Assembly: GCF_002954325.1 (NCBI RefSeq) | Contig: NZ_MQVX01000001.1 | Location: 2,586,768 to 2,650,767 of the forward strand | Origin: Aureicoccus marinus | GTDB lineage: Bacteria > Bacteroidota > Bacteroidia > Flavobacteriales > Flavobacteriaceae | Length of the DNA: 64,000 nt | Direction of reading: 5' to 3' | Notes under the pieces: model-generated | Seen by the model: only the letters and a program-made list of their open reading frames with translations | Told to the model about the DNA's origin: nothing | The model's database searches: none | Translations under genes and position numbers: made by a program | Shown: piece by piece, positions 1 to 6,803 of the stretch | How the letters are laid out: every line of letters begins with the position of its first letter | Position numbering within the stretch: position 1 is the first letter of the stretch

Positions 1-411
1 AAAAACTTCTCCAAGGTTCAAAAGTACATTGATCAGTGGGAGAAAAAGATAACGGAATTGGGTCTTGAAGCCTATCAGGCCTGGTATTTGGTGACCACTT
101 ATGGCACTCAGAGTGAAGAAATTTGGAAACGCTTTGAGGGGCGTACAGAACCGGATACCGAAGAACGTCTATTGCTGGCAGAGCTCAGTTTTTGTTTGGA
201 TCATGAAATGGTCCATACCCCTGCGGACTTCTTTATTCGTCGAACTGGGAGACTTTATTTTGACATTGACTCGGTGCGCAAGCACTTGGACGCTGCGATT
301 AAGTATTTAGAAACAGCCTTAGGGTACAGACCTGAGCAAAGCCAATCCTATCGTTCAGAATTACTTGAAGAAATCGAGGATCATTCTGCCTTTAGTCCAG
401 AACGTCACTGA
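1..411 (+). CDS. glpD: Aerobic glycerol-3-phosphate dehydrogenase, C-terminal part
   Basis: This is the 3' end of a gene that begins left of the window; the frame is open from base 1 and 136 codons are present. The segment CLDHEMVHTPADFFIRRTG and the following helix-rich tail match the C-terminal domain of the FAD-dependent enzyme that oxidises sn-glycerol 3-phosphate to dihydroxyacetone phosphate at the inner membrane and feeds quinones. The FAD-binding part is not visible. Its last 20 bases overlap the 3' end of the oppositely oriented gpsA-like gene, which codes for the NAD(P)-linked enzyme working the same substrate pair. The ATG-like starts inside the segment are not real starts. Confidence 0.85.
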   Translation, partial: KNFSKVQKYIDQWEKKITELGLEAYQAWYLVTTYGTQSEEIWKRFEGRTEPDTEERLLLAELSFCLDHEMVHTPADFFIRRTGRLYFDIDSVRKHLDAAIKYLETALGYRPEQSQSYRSELLEEIEDHSAFSPERH

Positions 412-1414
412 GTTTTTTGAATACCTTTTTCGGGTTTTTGTGATCGTATAGCACTTGGTAGACACTCGAGATAATAGGGAAGGCCTTTTTGGGCTCTTTT
501 CCTTTGTTCTTTATGAGTTGAAAGGCGCTTTCCACGGCGTAGTATCCTTCGGCTACCATGTTCATTTCCATCATCGCACTCTTGACCGTATAGCCTTTAC
601 CGATCATATTCCCAAACATGCGGTTGCGGCTAAACACCGAATAACCCGTCACCAATAAATCCCCGAGGTAGGCCGTGTGATTGATGTTTCTCTTCATTTT
701 GTGGACCAAGGCGATAAAGCGCTTCATTTCTCGAATGGCGTTACTCATCAACACACTTTGGTAATTGTCTCCATACCCCAGACCATGGCCCATACCCGCG
801 GCAATGGCGTAAATGTTCTTCAGCATCGCTGCGTATTCGGTGCCGACTATATCATCACTGAGCTTGGTTTTGAGGTAGTGACTGCTGATTTGATCCGCGA
901 GGTAGGCCGCCTTTTCTTGATCGGTACAAGCGATGGTCAAAAAAGAAAGCCGTTCAAGCGCGACCTCTTCGGCATGGCAAGGTCCTGTGATCACTCCGAT
1001 TTGATCCAGAGGCAGACCGTACTCTTTGTGCAGGTGCTCCCCGACAATGAGTCCGCTTTGGGGCACAATTCCTTTAATGGCCGAGAACACCCACTTGTCT
1101 TCCATAGAGGAGGTGAGTTGATCCAGTTCCTTTTGTAAAAAAGCAGAAGGAATCGCCATAACTACGATGTCGGCTTGCCCTACCGCTCGGTTGATGTCTG
1201 CGGTAAGATCCAGGCGATTGACATCAAATTGAACTCCGCTCAGGTATTTTGGGTTGTGGCCGTGTTCAAGCAGGTAGTCTATGGACTCCTGACTTCGCAT
1301 ATACCAGTGTACATCTTCGGTATTTTCGAGGAACATTTTAACCAAGGCCGTCGCCCAGCTTCCTCCTCCCAGAACGGCAATCGATAAATTATTTGTCGGG
1401 TTTTCTGACATCAC
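392..1414 (-). CDS. gpsA: NAD(P)-dependent glycerol-3-phosphate dehydrogenase
   Basis: This 340-residue cytoplasmic enzyme should reduce dihydroxyacetone phosphate to sn-glycerol 3-phosphate for phospholipid synthesis. The N-terminal Rossmann motif VLGGGSWATAL lies at about residues 14-24. The conserved ITGPCHAEE stretch follows in the middle, and the substrate-domain segment AAMLKNIYAIAAG carries the expected catalytic lysine. Length is normal for the family. Two adjacent Met codons open the frame, so the start is uncertain by one residue. It converges on glpD with a 20-base overlap. No intrinsic terminator is seen between the two. Confidence 0.92.
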   Translation of the reverse strand: MMSENPTNNLSIAVLGGGSWATALVKMFLENTEDVHWYMRSQESIDYLLEHGHNPKYLSGVQFDVNRLDLTADINRAVGQADIVVMAIPSAFLQKELDQLTSSMEDKWVFSAIKGIVPQSGLIVGEHLHKEYGLPLDQIGVITGPCHAEEVALERLSFLTIACTDQEKAAYLADQISSHYLKTKLSDDIVGTEYAAMLKNIYAIAAGMGHGLGYGDNYQSVLMSNAIREMKRFIALVHKMKRNINHTAYLGDLLVTGYSVFSRNRMFGNMIGKGYTVKSAMMEMNMVAEGYYAVESAFQLIKNKGKEPKKAFPIISSVYQVLYDHKNPKKVFKKLSDVLD

Positions 1415-1439
1415 ACAAGAATTACCAAACTTTTGCGTT

Positions 1440-1582
1440 TACAATTAGAAGTATTGAAAAAACACCTCTGGCTCGCAAGATAAGGAGGTCTATATAAGGC
1501 AGGAAATGGCCTCTTAAAATTTTGGTTGGTTATTTAGTTAGGAATCGCCTTGTTCTTTAAAGAGCAGGGCGGTTCTTTTTTT
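1440..1582 (+). ncRNA. Candidate small RNA ending in an intrinsic terminator (copy 1)
   Basis: Both flanking genes read leftward, yet a strong rightward terminator lies here, so a short rightward transcript must start in this gap. The element TTTGGTTGGTTATTTAG (1521-1537) recurs exactly at 23384-23400, in both cases just before a terminator hairpin. Upstream, AGGC and GCCT (around 1497-1512) can form a small stem. No convincing coding frame is present. The 5' end is not defined: no perfect TAnnTTTG box was found, only a weak match near 1441. The assignment is inference from the terminator and the repeat. Confidence 0.45.
1542..1582 (+). terminator. Intrinsic terminator of candidate small RNA copy 1
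   Basis: A nearly continuous RNA stem pairs 1542-1558 with 1559-1575 using several G-U pairs. It is followed by seven T residues on the plus strand at 1576-1582. In the leftward direction there is no T tract, so it does not serve gpsA or the cytochrome gene. Confidence 0.75.
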
Positions 1583-1591
1583 GGACAAGAC

Positions 1592-2070
1592 CTAAAGCGT
1601 ACGCAGGTATTCCGCCACTTCTTTCGCCTCGTCTTCAGACAAACCAGAATTGGTCATCAGCCTTTTTTCGTACTGTTCATACAGGGCAATGGCTATGGGA
1701 TCTTCTTTCACCATTTCGATCGGATTCAAAATCATATTCAACACCCATTCCGGACTTCTTCTTTCGTAAATTCCGGCCATTGGAGGACCAATCATGATGG
1801 TCTCTGCCATGTGGCACTGGGCGCATTTGGCGTTGTAAAGACCTTCGCCTGCAGTGGCCATTTCAAAGTTGATCTCTTCGGTGAATTTATAGGATTGAAT
1901 GGGCCCGATACCCTTGTTGTCCAGGTCAACGGGAACAACCACGGGCTCTTTTTCGGCTGGAGTTTCCTGATCTACCCGTGTGCGTTCAAAAGAATCTTTT
2001 TTCTGTTCTTTTTTTGATCACAGGACGCAAAGAGTACGGCCAAGACCAATAGAAGTCCACATTTTTTCAT
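1592..2070 (-). CDS. Cytochrome c family lipoprotein, interrupted by a frameshift
   Basis: The C-terminal 116 residues contain one haem-binding motif, CAQCH, and a typical class I cytochrome c tail, so this is probably a periplasmic electron carrier. The apparent start at 1942 is not the true one. Upstream, in another frame, ATG at 2070 opens a lipoprotein signal peptide (MKKCGLLLVLAVLFASCDQKK) with a lipobox cysteine. The two frames meet at a run of seven T on the plus strand (2009-2015). One more base there would give a single protein of about 159 residues with a lysine- and glutamate-rich linker after the cysteine. This is either a homopolymer read error or a slippage site. It stands alone between the candidate small RNA and the oxidoreductase gene. 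Confidence 0.75.
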
Positions 2071-2147
2071 GGATTGCGCTTTGAAATGAGAAGGTTAAGA
2101 TAGCAAAACACACAAAAGAATAGGGGCTTTTACCCCAAAACAAAGGA

Positions 2148-3125
2148 TCAGTCCTTAGGAAAGATCTGAAGGCGAGCGTACTGCTCTTCAATGGCCTCTT
2201 TGAATTCTTCTTTCAACTCAGCCGTTAAATCGGCGACAGATAAAACATTATCGATTAAGGCGACCCCTTGTCCTGCAGACCATATCGTTTTCCAGGCCTT
2301 GGCTTCTGTATCGAGTTCCTTACCAAAATCGACTTTGTGGGATTTGGCGAGATCTTCTTCAGAAATACCCGCGGCCTGAAGGCTCGCCGCTAGGAAGTTT
2401 GCATGGACTCCCGAAATAGCAGCGGTATAGCGAATATCACTGGCTCCAGCCTCGATAATCATTTCGCGATACGCTTCGGGTGCCTTGCTTTCGGGTGTAT
2501 TGATAAAACGGGTTCCCATATAGGCTAAATCAGCCCCCATTTGCAAAGCGCTGGCCACGTCTCGACCTGTACTGATGCAGCCCGAAAGTAAAATGGTTTT
2601 GTCAAAGAAAGACCTGATTTCGGCCACCAGTGTCATGGGATTGATGGTTCCGGCATGTCCTCCTGCTCCTGCCGCCACAAGGATCAAGCCATCAACTCCG
2701 GCTTCGGCTGCTTTTTGGGCATGCCTCTTTTTAACCACATCGTGGAAGACCAGTCCCCCGTAGCTGTGAACAGCATCCACCACCTGGCGCACAGCACCCA
2801 GAGAGGTGATAATCAAAGGAACCTGGTGCTTTACACAAAGCATAAGATCAGCTTCCAAACGAGGATTGGTTGGGTGAACGATCAGGTTCACTCCGAAAGG
2901 TGCCGCTTTTTTACCTGTTTCCTCTTCAAAAGCTTTTAAAGCCGTTTTGATTTCGATAAGCCACTCTTCAAATCCTTCGCTGCTGCGCTGGTTCAGCGCT
3001 GGAAAAGTACCGACAATACCATTTTTGCAGCACTCGATAACCAGTTGCGGTCCAGAGATTAAAAACATTGGCGCGGCAACAACCGGCATAGAAAGGGAAT
3101 CGATAAAAGCAGCTTTTTGGCTCAT
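2148..3125 (-). CDS. FMN-dependent NAD(P)H oxidoreductase, nitronate monooxygenase family
   Basis: This 325-residue TIM-barrel flavoprotein belongs to the 2-nitropropane dioxygenase/nitronate monooxygenase group. Support comes from the N-terminal VVAAPMFLISGPQLV, the glycine-rich VAAGAGGHAG segment near the middle, and the FMN phosphate-binding region around GADLAYMGTRFINTPES. Members oxidise alkyl nitronates or act as enoyl reductases; the substrate cannot be read from sequence. It is divergently transcribed from the thioesterase gene, and a perfect leftward -7 box lies at 3143-3150, 18 bases upstream of the start. Confidence 0.88.
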   Translation of the reverse strand: MSQKAAFIDSLSMPVVAAPMFLISGPQLVIECCKNGIVGTFPALNQRSSEGFEEWLIEIKTALKAFEEETGKKAAPFGVNLIVHPTNPRLEADLMLCVKHQVPLIITSLGAVRQVVDAVHSYGGLVFHDVVKKRHAQKAAEAGVDGLILVAAGAGGHAGTINPMTLVAEIRSFFDKTILLSGCISTGRDVASALQMGADLAYMGTRFINTPESKAPEAYREMIIEAGASDIRYTAAISGVHANFLAASLQAAGISEEDLAKSHKVDFGKELDTEAKAWKTIWSAGQGVALIDNVLSVADLTAELKEEFKEAIEEQYARLQIFPKD

Positions 3126-3142
3126 GTCTTTCGGGTTTACTC

Positions 3143-3150
3143 CAAATCTA
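3143..3150 (-). promoter_or_regulatory. Leftward -7 box (TAGATTTG) for the flavin oxidoreductase
   Basis: A perfect match to the Bacteroidota TAnnTTTG box, correctly placed for the gene starting at 3125. It lies three bases from the rightward -7 box at 3154-3161, so the two promoters interleave. Confidence 0.65.
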
Positions 3151-3153
3151 GCT

Positions 3154-3161
3154 TATTTTTG
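3154..3161 (+). promoter_or_regulatory. Rightward -7 box (TATTTTTG) for the thioesterase
   Basis: A perfect TAnnTTTG match, 33 bases before the ATG at 3195. Transcription would begin near 3165, just before the palindrome at 3170-3183. Confidence 0.7.
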
Positions 3162-3169
3162 CCGAATTA

Positions 3170-3183
3170 TTATGCATGCATAA
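3170..3183. promoter_or_regulatory. 14-bp perfect palindrome in a divergent promoter
   Basis: TTATGCATGCATAA is its own reverse complement. It lies just downstream of the expected rightward transcription start and upstream of the leftward -7 box. The core TATGCATGCATA also occurs at 56129-56140 in another promoter region. A dimeric repressor site is a reasonable inference; no regulator gene lies beside it. Confidence 0.45.
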
Positions 3184-3194
3184 CAAAAGATCCC

Positions 3195-3668
3195 ATGTTT
3201 ATAAAAGATTTTGAAGTGCGTTGGAGCGATCTAGACGCCAACGGACATTTAGCCAATTCGGCCTATGTAAACTTTATGAGCCACACCCGAATGGCCTTCT
3301 TAACCCAGGCGGGATTTTCGTATGAAACCTTAGGAAAGAATACCTTGGGGCCGGTGGTCTTTTACGAACATTTATATTACTTCAAAGAGGTGTTGCCCGG
3401 TGTGCCGGTTCGAGTTTCTTTAGAATTGGCTGGAATGAGTGAAGACGGTACCTTCTTCGAGTTTCTGCACAAATTTTTTGATCCTGAAGGCAAGAACATT
3501 GCCCGATGCGAAATGATGGGCGCCTGGATTGACTTGAAAAGTCGAAAACTGAGTCCGCTTCCAGAAGAGTTTCTCGCGCAGTTCAAGGGCATGGAAAGGG
3601 CGGAGAACTTCCGATGGTTAAAACCCGAAGACACCAGAGCCCACGGTCGACGTCCAGAACATCTCTAA
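3195..3668 (+). CDS. Hotdog-fold acyl-CoA thioesterase
   Basis: This 157-residue protein has the 4-hydroxybenzoyl-CoA thioesterase pattern: FEVRWSDLDANGHLANSAY near the N terminus, with the Asp and the Asn-Gly-His stretch expected at the active site, then a long helix and beta strands. It probably hydrolyses an acyl-CoA in the cytoplasm; chain length is unknown. The frame extends upstream to 3117, but the ATG at 3195 fits the family start and lies after the promoter. Its stop codon overlaps that of the convergent transporter gene by four bases. Confidence 0.82.
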   Translation: MFIKDFEVRWSDLDANGHLANSAYVNFMSHTRMAFLTQAGFSYETLGKNTLGPVVFYEHLYYFKEVLPGVPVRVSLELAGMSEDGTFFEFLHKFFDPEGKNIARCEMMGAWIDLKSRKLSPLPEEFLAQFKGMERAENFRWLKPEDTRAHGRRPEHL

Positions 3669-4570
3669 CCCGCTTTTTTCCAGCGCGAGGGCGTGGTTCG
3701 GCTGGCCAAATAAACCCCCAACAAAACGAGGACCGCTGCCCCGAGTTTTACAGCGTTTAGGGCATCTTTTCCGGTGAAGAGGGCGAAGATGATCCCAATG
3801 ACCGGCTGCAAGTAAATAAAGGCACCCACCGTCGAAGCCTTTAATTGGGTCATGGCAAAAACATTGAAGAGGTAGGTCATAAAGGTGGTGCAAATCACGA
3901 CGAAAGCGATGACGCCATAAGCCCATAGAGGCATGGTAGACCACTCGATTTGGCTGAATTCTCCGTAGGTAATGGGCAGGTTGATGAATATGGCTATGGT
4001 GAAGAGCCATTTCATCATGGTGAAGGGGTGGTATTTTTCGACCAGTTTTTTGGCGACTACCAAATAGGCGCCGTAGGTGGTGGCATTCAGAATAAACAGG
4101 GTATTTCCTAAGGGTATATTGGGCGCATCTCCTCGGGTTTCTGCCCCAAAAAGCACCAAAATAAGCGCTCCTATAAAGCCGAGTGCTACTCCGCCACTCT
4201 TGGAGAGGGTGATGCGTTCTCTGAGAAGAAAGGCAGAGAGGACCACTACAATGATGGGACTGATCGTTACCAGAACAGCGCTGTTGATGGGCGTCGAAAG
4301 TTGCAGGCCTTTAAAAAAGGCGAGCATATTGATCACCATGCCCAACAAAGAACAAAGCACCAAACGAGGCCAATCCTTTTTTTCGATACGCTCTTTGGGT
4401 CCTCGAAAGGAAATCAACCAAAAAAGCAGACTAGCACCGAGCACTCGAACCAAGATAAATCCGAAAGGCTGCACATAGGTGGGCATGACCCCCTTCGCTA
4501 AGGTGTGATTGATCCCGTAGATAGTGGTTGCAGCCAGGGCTGCCAATAGCGCTAGGTTCCGCTTGCTCAT
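3665..4570 (-). CDS. EamA/DMT-family transporter
   Basis: A 301-residue inner-membrane protein with about ten hydrophobic helices in two repeated halves, the layout of the drug/metabolite transporter superfamily (two EamA domains). The first half holds GINHTLAKGVMPTYVQPFGF, and the second ends in VLLGVYLASRTTPSRWKKAG. Substrates of this family range from amino acids to metabolites and cannot be inferred here. Its start codon overlaps the stop of the upstream ArsC-like gene by one base, so the two are co-transcribed and translationally coupled. Confidence 0.85.
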   Translation of the reverse strand: MSKRNLALLAALAATTIYGINHTLAKGVMPTYVQPFGFILVRVLGASLLFWLISFRGPKERIEKKDWPRLVLCSLLGMVINMLAFFKGLQLSTPINSAVLVTISPIIVVVLSAFLLRERITLSKSGGVALGFIGALILVLFGAETRGDAPNIPLGNTLFILNATTYGAYLVVAKKLVEKYHPFTMMKWLFTIAIFINLPITYGEFSQIEWSTMPLWAYGVIAFVVICTTFMTYLFNVFAMTQLKASTVGAFIYLQPVIGIIFALFTGKDALNAVKLGAAVLVLLGVYLASRTTPSRWKKAG

Positions 4571-4920
4571 TACTGAAGGGCCTGCTGAGCAGCTTCTACT
4601 GTTTTCTTAGCGTTACCAATGAATACTTGGTCGTTTGCCAGTAGTACAGGACGCTTTAAAAAAGTGTAGTGCTCCAGGATCAGATTCTTGTAGTCTTGCT
4701 CGCCTAACTCTTGGTTATTCAACCCTCTTTGACGAAACAACATCGCACGACGGCTGAACAGGGCTTCGTAGCTTCCCGCGCGTTGATAGAGTTTCTCGAG
4801 TTCCTCTTCACTTAGGCCCTGAGATTTGATTTCTCGCATTTCCACACCGTCTAGCGGCTGTAGGACCGCAATTATTTTTTGACAGGTTTTGCAGGTCTCC
4901 AGATAATATAGTTTCTTCAC
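4570..4920 (-). CDS. ArsC/Spx-family thioredoxin-fold protein
   Basis: A 116-residue protein starting MKKLYYLETCKTC at a GTG codon (4918-4920). CKTC near the N terminus is the redox-active site region of the ArsC/Spx-like family, followed by KRPVLL with the cis-proline typical of these folds. It may be an arsenate reductase-like oxidoreductase or a YffB-type protein; no arsenic genes are nearby. A frame extension to a TTG at 4938 is rejected because that codon falls inside the leftward promoter box. The downstream transporter overlaps by one base. Confidence 0.78.
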   Translation of the reverse strand: MKKLYYLETCKTCQKIIAVLQPLDGVEMREIKSQGLSEEELEKLYQRAGSYEALFSRRAMLFRQRGLNNQELGEQDYKNLILEHYTFLKRPVLLANDQVFIGNAKKTVEAAQQALQ

Positions 4921-4935
4921 ATTCGAACTTTGATA

Positions 4936-4943
4936 CAAAGATA
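4936..4943 (-). promoter_or_regulatory. -7 box (TATCTTTG) for the ArsC-like/EamA operon
   Basis: A perfect TAnnTTTG match reading leftward. Transcription should start near 4932, leaving a leader of about ten bases before the GTG at 4920. This fixes the start codon of the ArsC-like gene. Confidence 0.7.
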
Positions 4944-4962
4944 ACCGCTTTAGCCCTCATCC

Positions 4963-5427
4963 GTGGATTTTCCTTTTTACACAACCCGTCAGAACCACAA
5001 AATTTTTTACTCCTTTTTGAAAATGTTCAGTCTGGAGCAACTCGCCCATATCCCAGCAGGATTTAACAACTCACTTTTCTGGAATATCGCTCACGTGGTC
5101 GTTACTCAGCAAAAGCTGGTGTACGGTCTCAGTGGTCAGCCGCTCCAAATTGCCGATCATTGGGTAGAGAAATACCAAAAAGGGACAGTGCCGCAACAGG
5201 CCCCTACGCCAGACGAAATAGAGGAGCTAAAGGAATTGCTTTTTAGCACCTTGGACCAAACAGAGGCCGATTACAAAACAGGATTATTCACTTCTTTCAA
5301 GACCTACATGACCTCAGCCAAGGTTGAATTGAACAGTGTAGAAGACGCCATTCAGTTTAATCTGTTTCATGAAGGATTGCACTTGGGCTCTTTGCTGGCC
5401 CTGCAAAAACTAGTTCCTACTGAATAG
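4963..5427 (+). CDS. DinB-superfamily four-helix protein
   Basis: A 154-residue cytoplasmic protein starting at GTG. The helical pattern and the spaced histidines (NSLFWNIAHVV about one third in; NLFHEGLHLG near the end) fit the DinB/DUF664 metal-binding four-helix bundle. Proteins of this fold include thiol transferases and damage-induced proteins; the reaction here is unknown. The N terminus MDFPFYTTRQNHKIFYSFL fits related proteins, supporting the GTG start. Its last 11 bases overlap the convergent DUF4920 gene. Confidence 0.75.
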   Translation: MDFPFYTTRQNHKIFYSFLKMFSLEQLAHIPAGFNNSLFWNIAHVVVTQQKLVYGLSGQPLQIADHWVEKYQKGTVPQQAPTPDEIEELKELLFSTLDQTEADYKTGLFTSFKTYMTSAKVELNSVEDAIQFNLFHEGLHLGSLLALQKLVPTE

Positions 5428-5926
5428 AGGAAGGAGAAAGAATAAGCACGCCATCGGCTTCAAAGGAAAGCACGGTTTCGGGCTCTGTGATCTTCGCCAC
5501 CTCTTCTGCAGATTCCCCTGCATCCTCAGCGTAATGCCTTAAAGTCTCCACAGAAAGGGTTTGTTGTGAAGCGACCCCTCGAATGATCACTTCTTGGCCG
5601 GACAAATCCTTAGGCATAAACAGGGCGTAGTCTTTAAAGGTTACGCGCATGGTATTTCCGTTTCCCTGATCGAGATTCATCCAACAGCCTTTCATCTTGC
5701 AAACCTCCGTCACCGTTCCCCGAACCGCGATGATGGAATCGCTTAGATTCATTTGGCTGAGTTGAGGAGCAGCATAGACTTTCTCCAAGGCAGGTTGAAT
5801 CCCGATTAGAGAGTCGTTCTGGACTATTTCGGAGGTGCTTTCTTCAGAAAGGATCTCTTGTTTTTGTTCTGTTTTTCCCTGGCAGGAAAAGAAGAGAACA
5901 GCAGCAAATAGAACTGCGAATTTCAT
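5417..5926 (-). CDS. DUF4920 lipoprotein
   Basis: A 169-residue protein with a short lipoprotein signal peptide ending LFFSCQGK, so it is probably anchored in the periplasm or outer membrane. A charged linker follows, then a small beta domain with GTVTEVCKMKGCWMNL, the signature of DUF4920, an OB-like fold family typical of Bacteroidota. The two cysteines in CKMKGC may bind metal or form a disulfide. No function is established. It probably shares a transcript with the upstream DUF3298 lipoprotein gene, 16 bases away. Confidence 0.8.
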   Translation of the reverse strand: MKFAVLFAAVLFFSCQGKTEQKQEILSEESTSEIVQNDSLIGIQPALEKVYAAPQLSQMNLSDSIIAVRGTVTEVCKMKGCWMNLDQGNGNTMRVTFKDYALFMPKDLSGQEVIIRGVASQQTLSVETLRHYAEDAGESAEEVAKITEPETVLSFEADGVLILSPSSIQ

Positions 5927-5942
5927 ACGGATAGCGTTTGGA

Positions 5943-6695
5943 CTACAAAAGTAGAAAATACTCCGGGTTGAGTACGCTTTTTAACTCTTTGTAAGGAAGT
6001 TTGATCTCGATAGGACCATCGATATAAGACGAAACTTCTCCTTGATTGTAGTACAGTAAGAGTCCGTCTTCCATCACCCCTATATTCTCGGGTAATCGAA
6101 AGGTGTCACCGTCAAAGAACAGCCCTGCTTTGGCCAGGGATTCATTCTTTTTCAACCCTTCCTTTTCTCGAAAAGCCGCTTCTGCGATTTCCATAAAGCC
6201 TGTCAAATCCGAGAACAATTCTTCTTTCATCAACAGATTACCGCGTCCCAATTCAAAGACAAACCAGCTGGAGTAGGCAAAACCGTGGGCACCCCCTGTA
6301 TCGGTGTAGCAGTTCATCCGAACACAGAGAAGTTCTTCGTTCTGGTAGCGGACTTCTCCTTTGATATCGGCTTCCCACTTTCCTTTTTCGTCTTTGAACT
6401 GCCGGTTGAGGCTTTGGTTCTGCTCTTTAAAGGAAGTCATGGCCTCTTCTAAGGTGGCTACCTCCTTGTCGCTGTCAAAGTTCAGTACAGCGATGACTTC
6501 TTCTTTGAGCACATTGTTGATGTTCACGGCCCTTTTGCTCTGACCGACCACCTGGGGTATTTTGACTACAACTTTTGGGCAGTCCGGACAAATTTCGCCG
6601 TTCAGACTCTGACTTTCGAATTGTAGTTCCGTTTCCTCTGCACACGAGATCATCGTTAGGAATACCAAGAGCAAGAGACCAAGTGGGTAACGCAT
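5943..6695 (-). CDS. DUF3298 (RsiV-like) lipoprotein
   Basis: A 250-residue lipoprotein: the signal peptide ends MISCAEE with a lipobox cysteine. The body carries the DUF4163/DUF3298 pattern, with YTDTGGAHGFAYSSWFVF in the middle as the conserved hallmark. This fold is shared with the extracytoplasmic part of anti-sigma factor RsiV, but no sigma factor or transmembrane anti-sigma part is present here. It is most likely a free envelope protein, possibly binding peptidoglycan fragments or lysozyme-like ligands; that is inference. Confidence 0.8.
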   Translation of the reverse strand: MRYPLGLLLLVFLTMISCAEETELQFESQSLNGEICPDCPKVVVKIPQVVGQSKRAVNINNVLKEEVIAVLNFDSDKEVATLEEAMTSFKEQNQSLNRQFKDEKGKWEADIKGEVRYQNEELLCVRMNCYTDTGGAHGFAYSSWFVFELGRGNLLMKEELFSDLTGFMEIAEAAFREKEGLKKNESLAKAGLFFDGDTFRLPENIGVMEDGLLLYYNQGEVSSYIDGPIEIKLPYKELKSVLNPEYFLLL

Positions 6696-6745
6696 AAAAT
6701 TGATTTTAACCCAAAAATAGCTTTTTAAGTGGCATCTTAAAGCGA

Positions 6746-6761
6746 TCCTCTACGTAGAGGA
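6746..6761. promoter_or_regulatory. 16-bp perfect palindrome upstream of metB
   Basis: TCCTCTACGTAGAGGA is self-complementary and ends six bases before the -7 box at 6768-6775, where a bound protein would overlap the polymerase footprint. A candidate operator for control of methionine biosynthesis; no regulator is encoded next to it. Confidence 0.45.
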
Positions 6762-6767
6762 AAGCCG

Positions 6768-6775
6768 TAACTTTG
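6768..6775 (+). promoter_or_regulatory. -7 box (TAACTTTG) of metB
   Basis: A perfect TAnnTTTG match, 28 bases before the metB ATG. Confidence 0.65.
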
Positions 6776-6803
6776 CCCGAGCAAATCACAACAACTCATA
6801 CCC

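Noticed and set aside
677..1138. Long open frame on the plus strand inside the gpsA-like gene
   Set aside because: It is the reverse complement of a strongly conserved coding gene and shows no family motif.
4921..4938. TTG start for the ArsC-like gene at 4938
   Set aside because: It lies inside the leftward -7 box, so it would not be transcribed; GTG at 4918-4920 fits the family.
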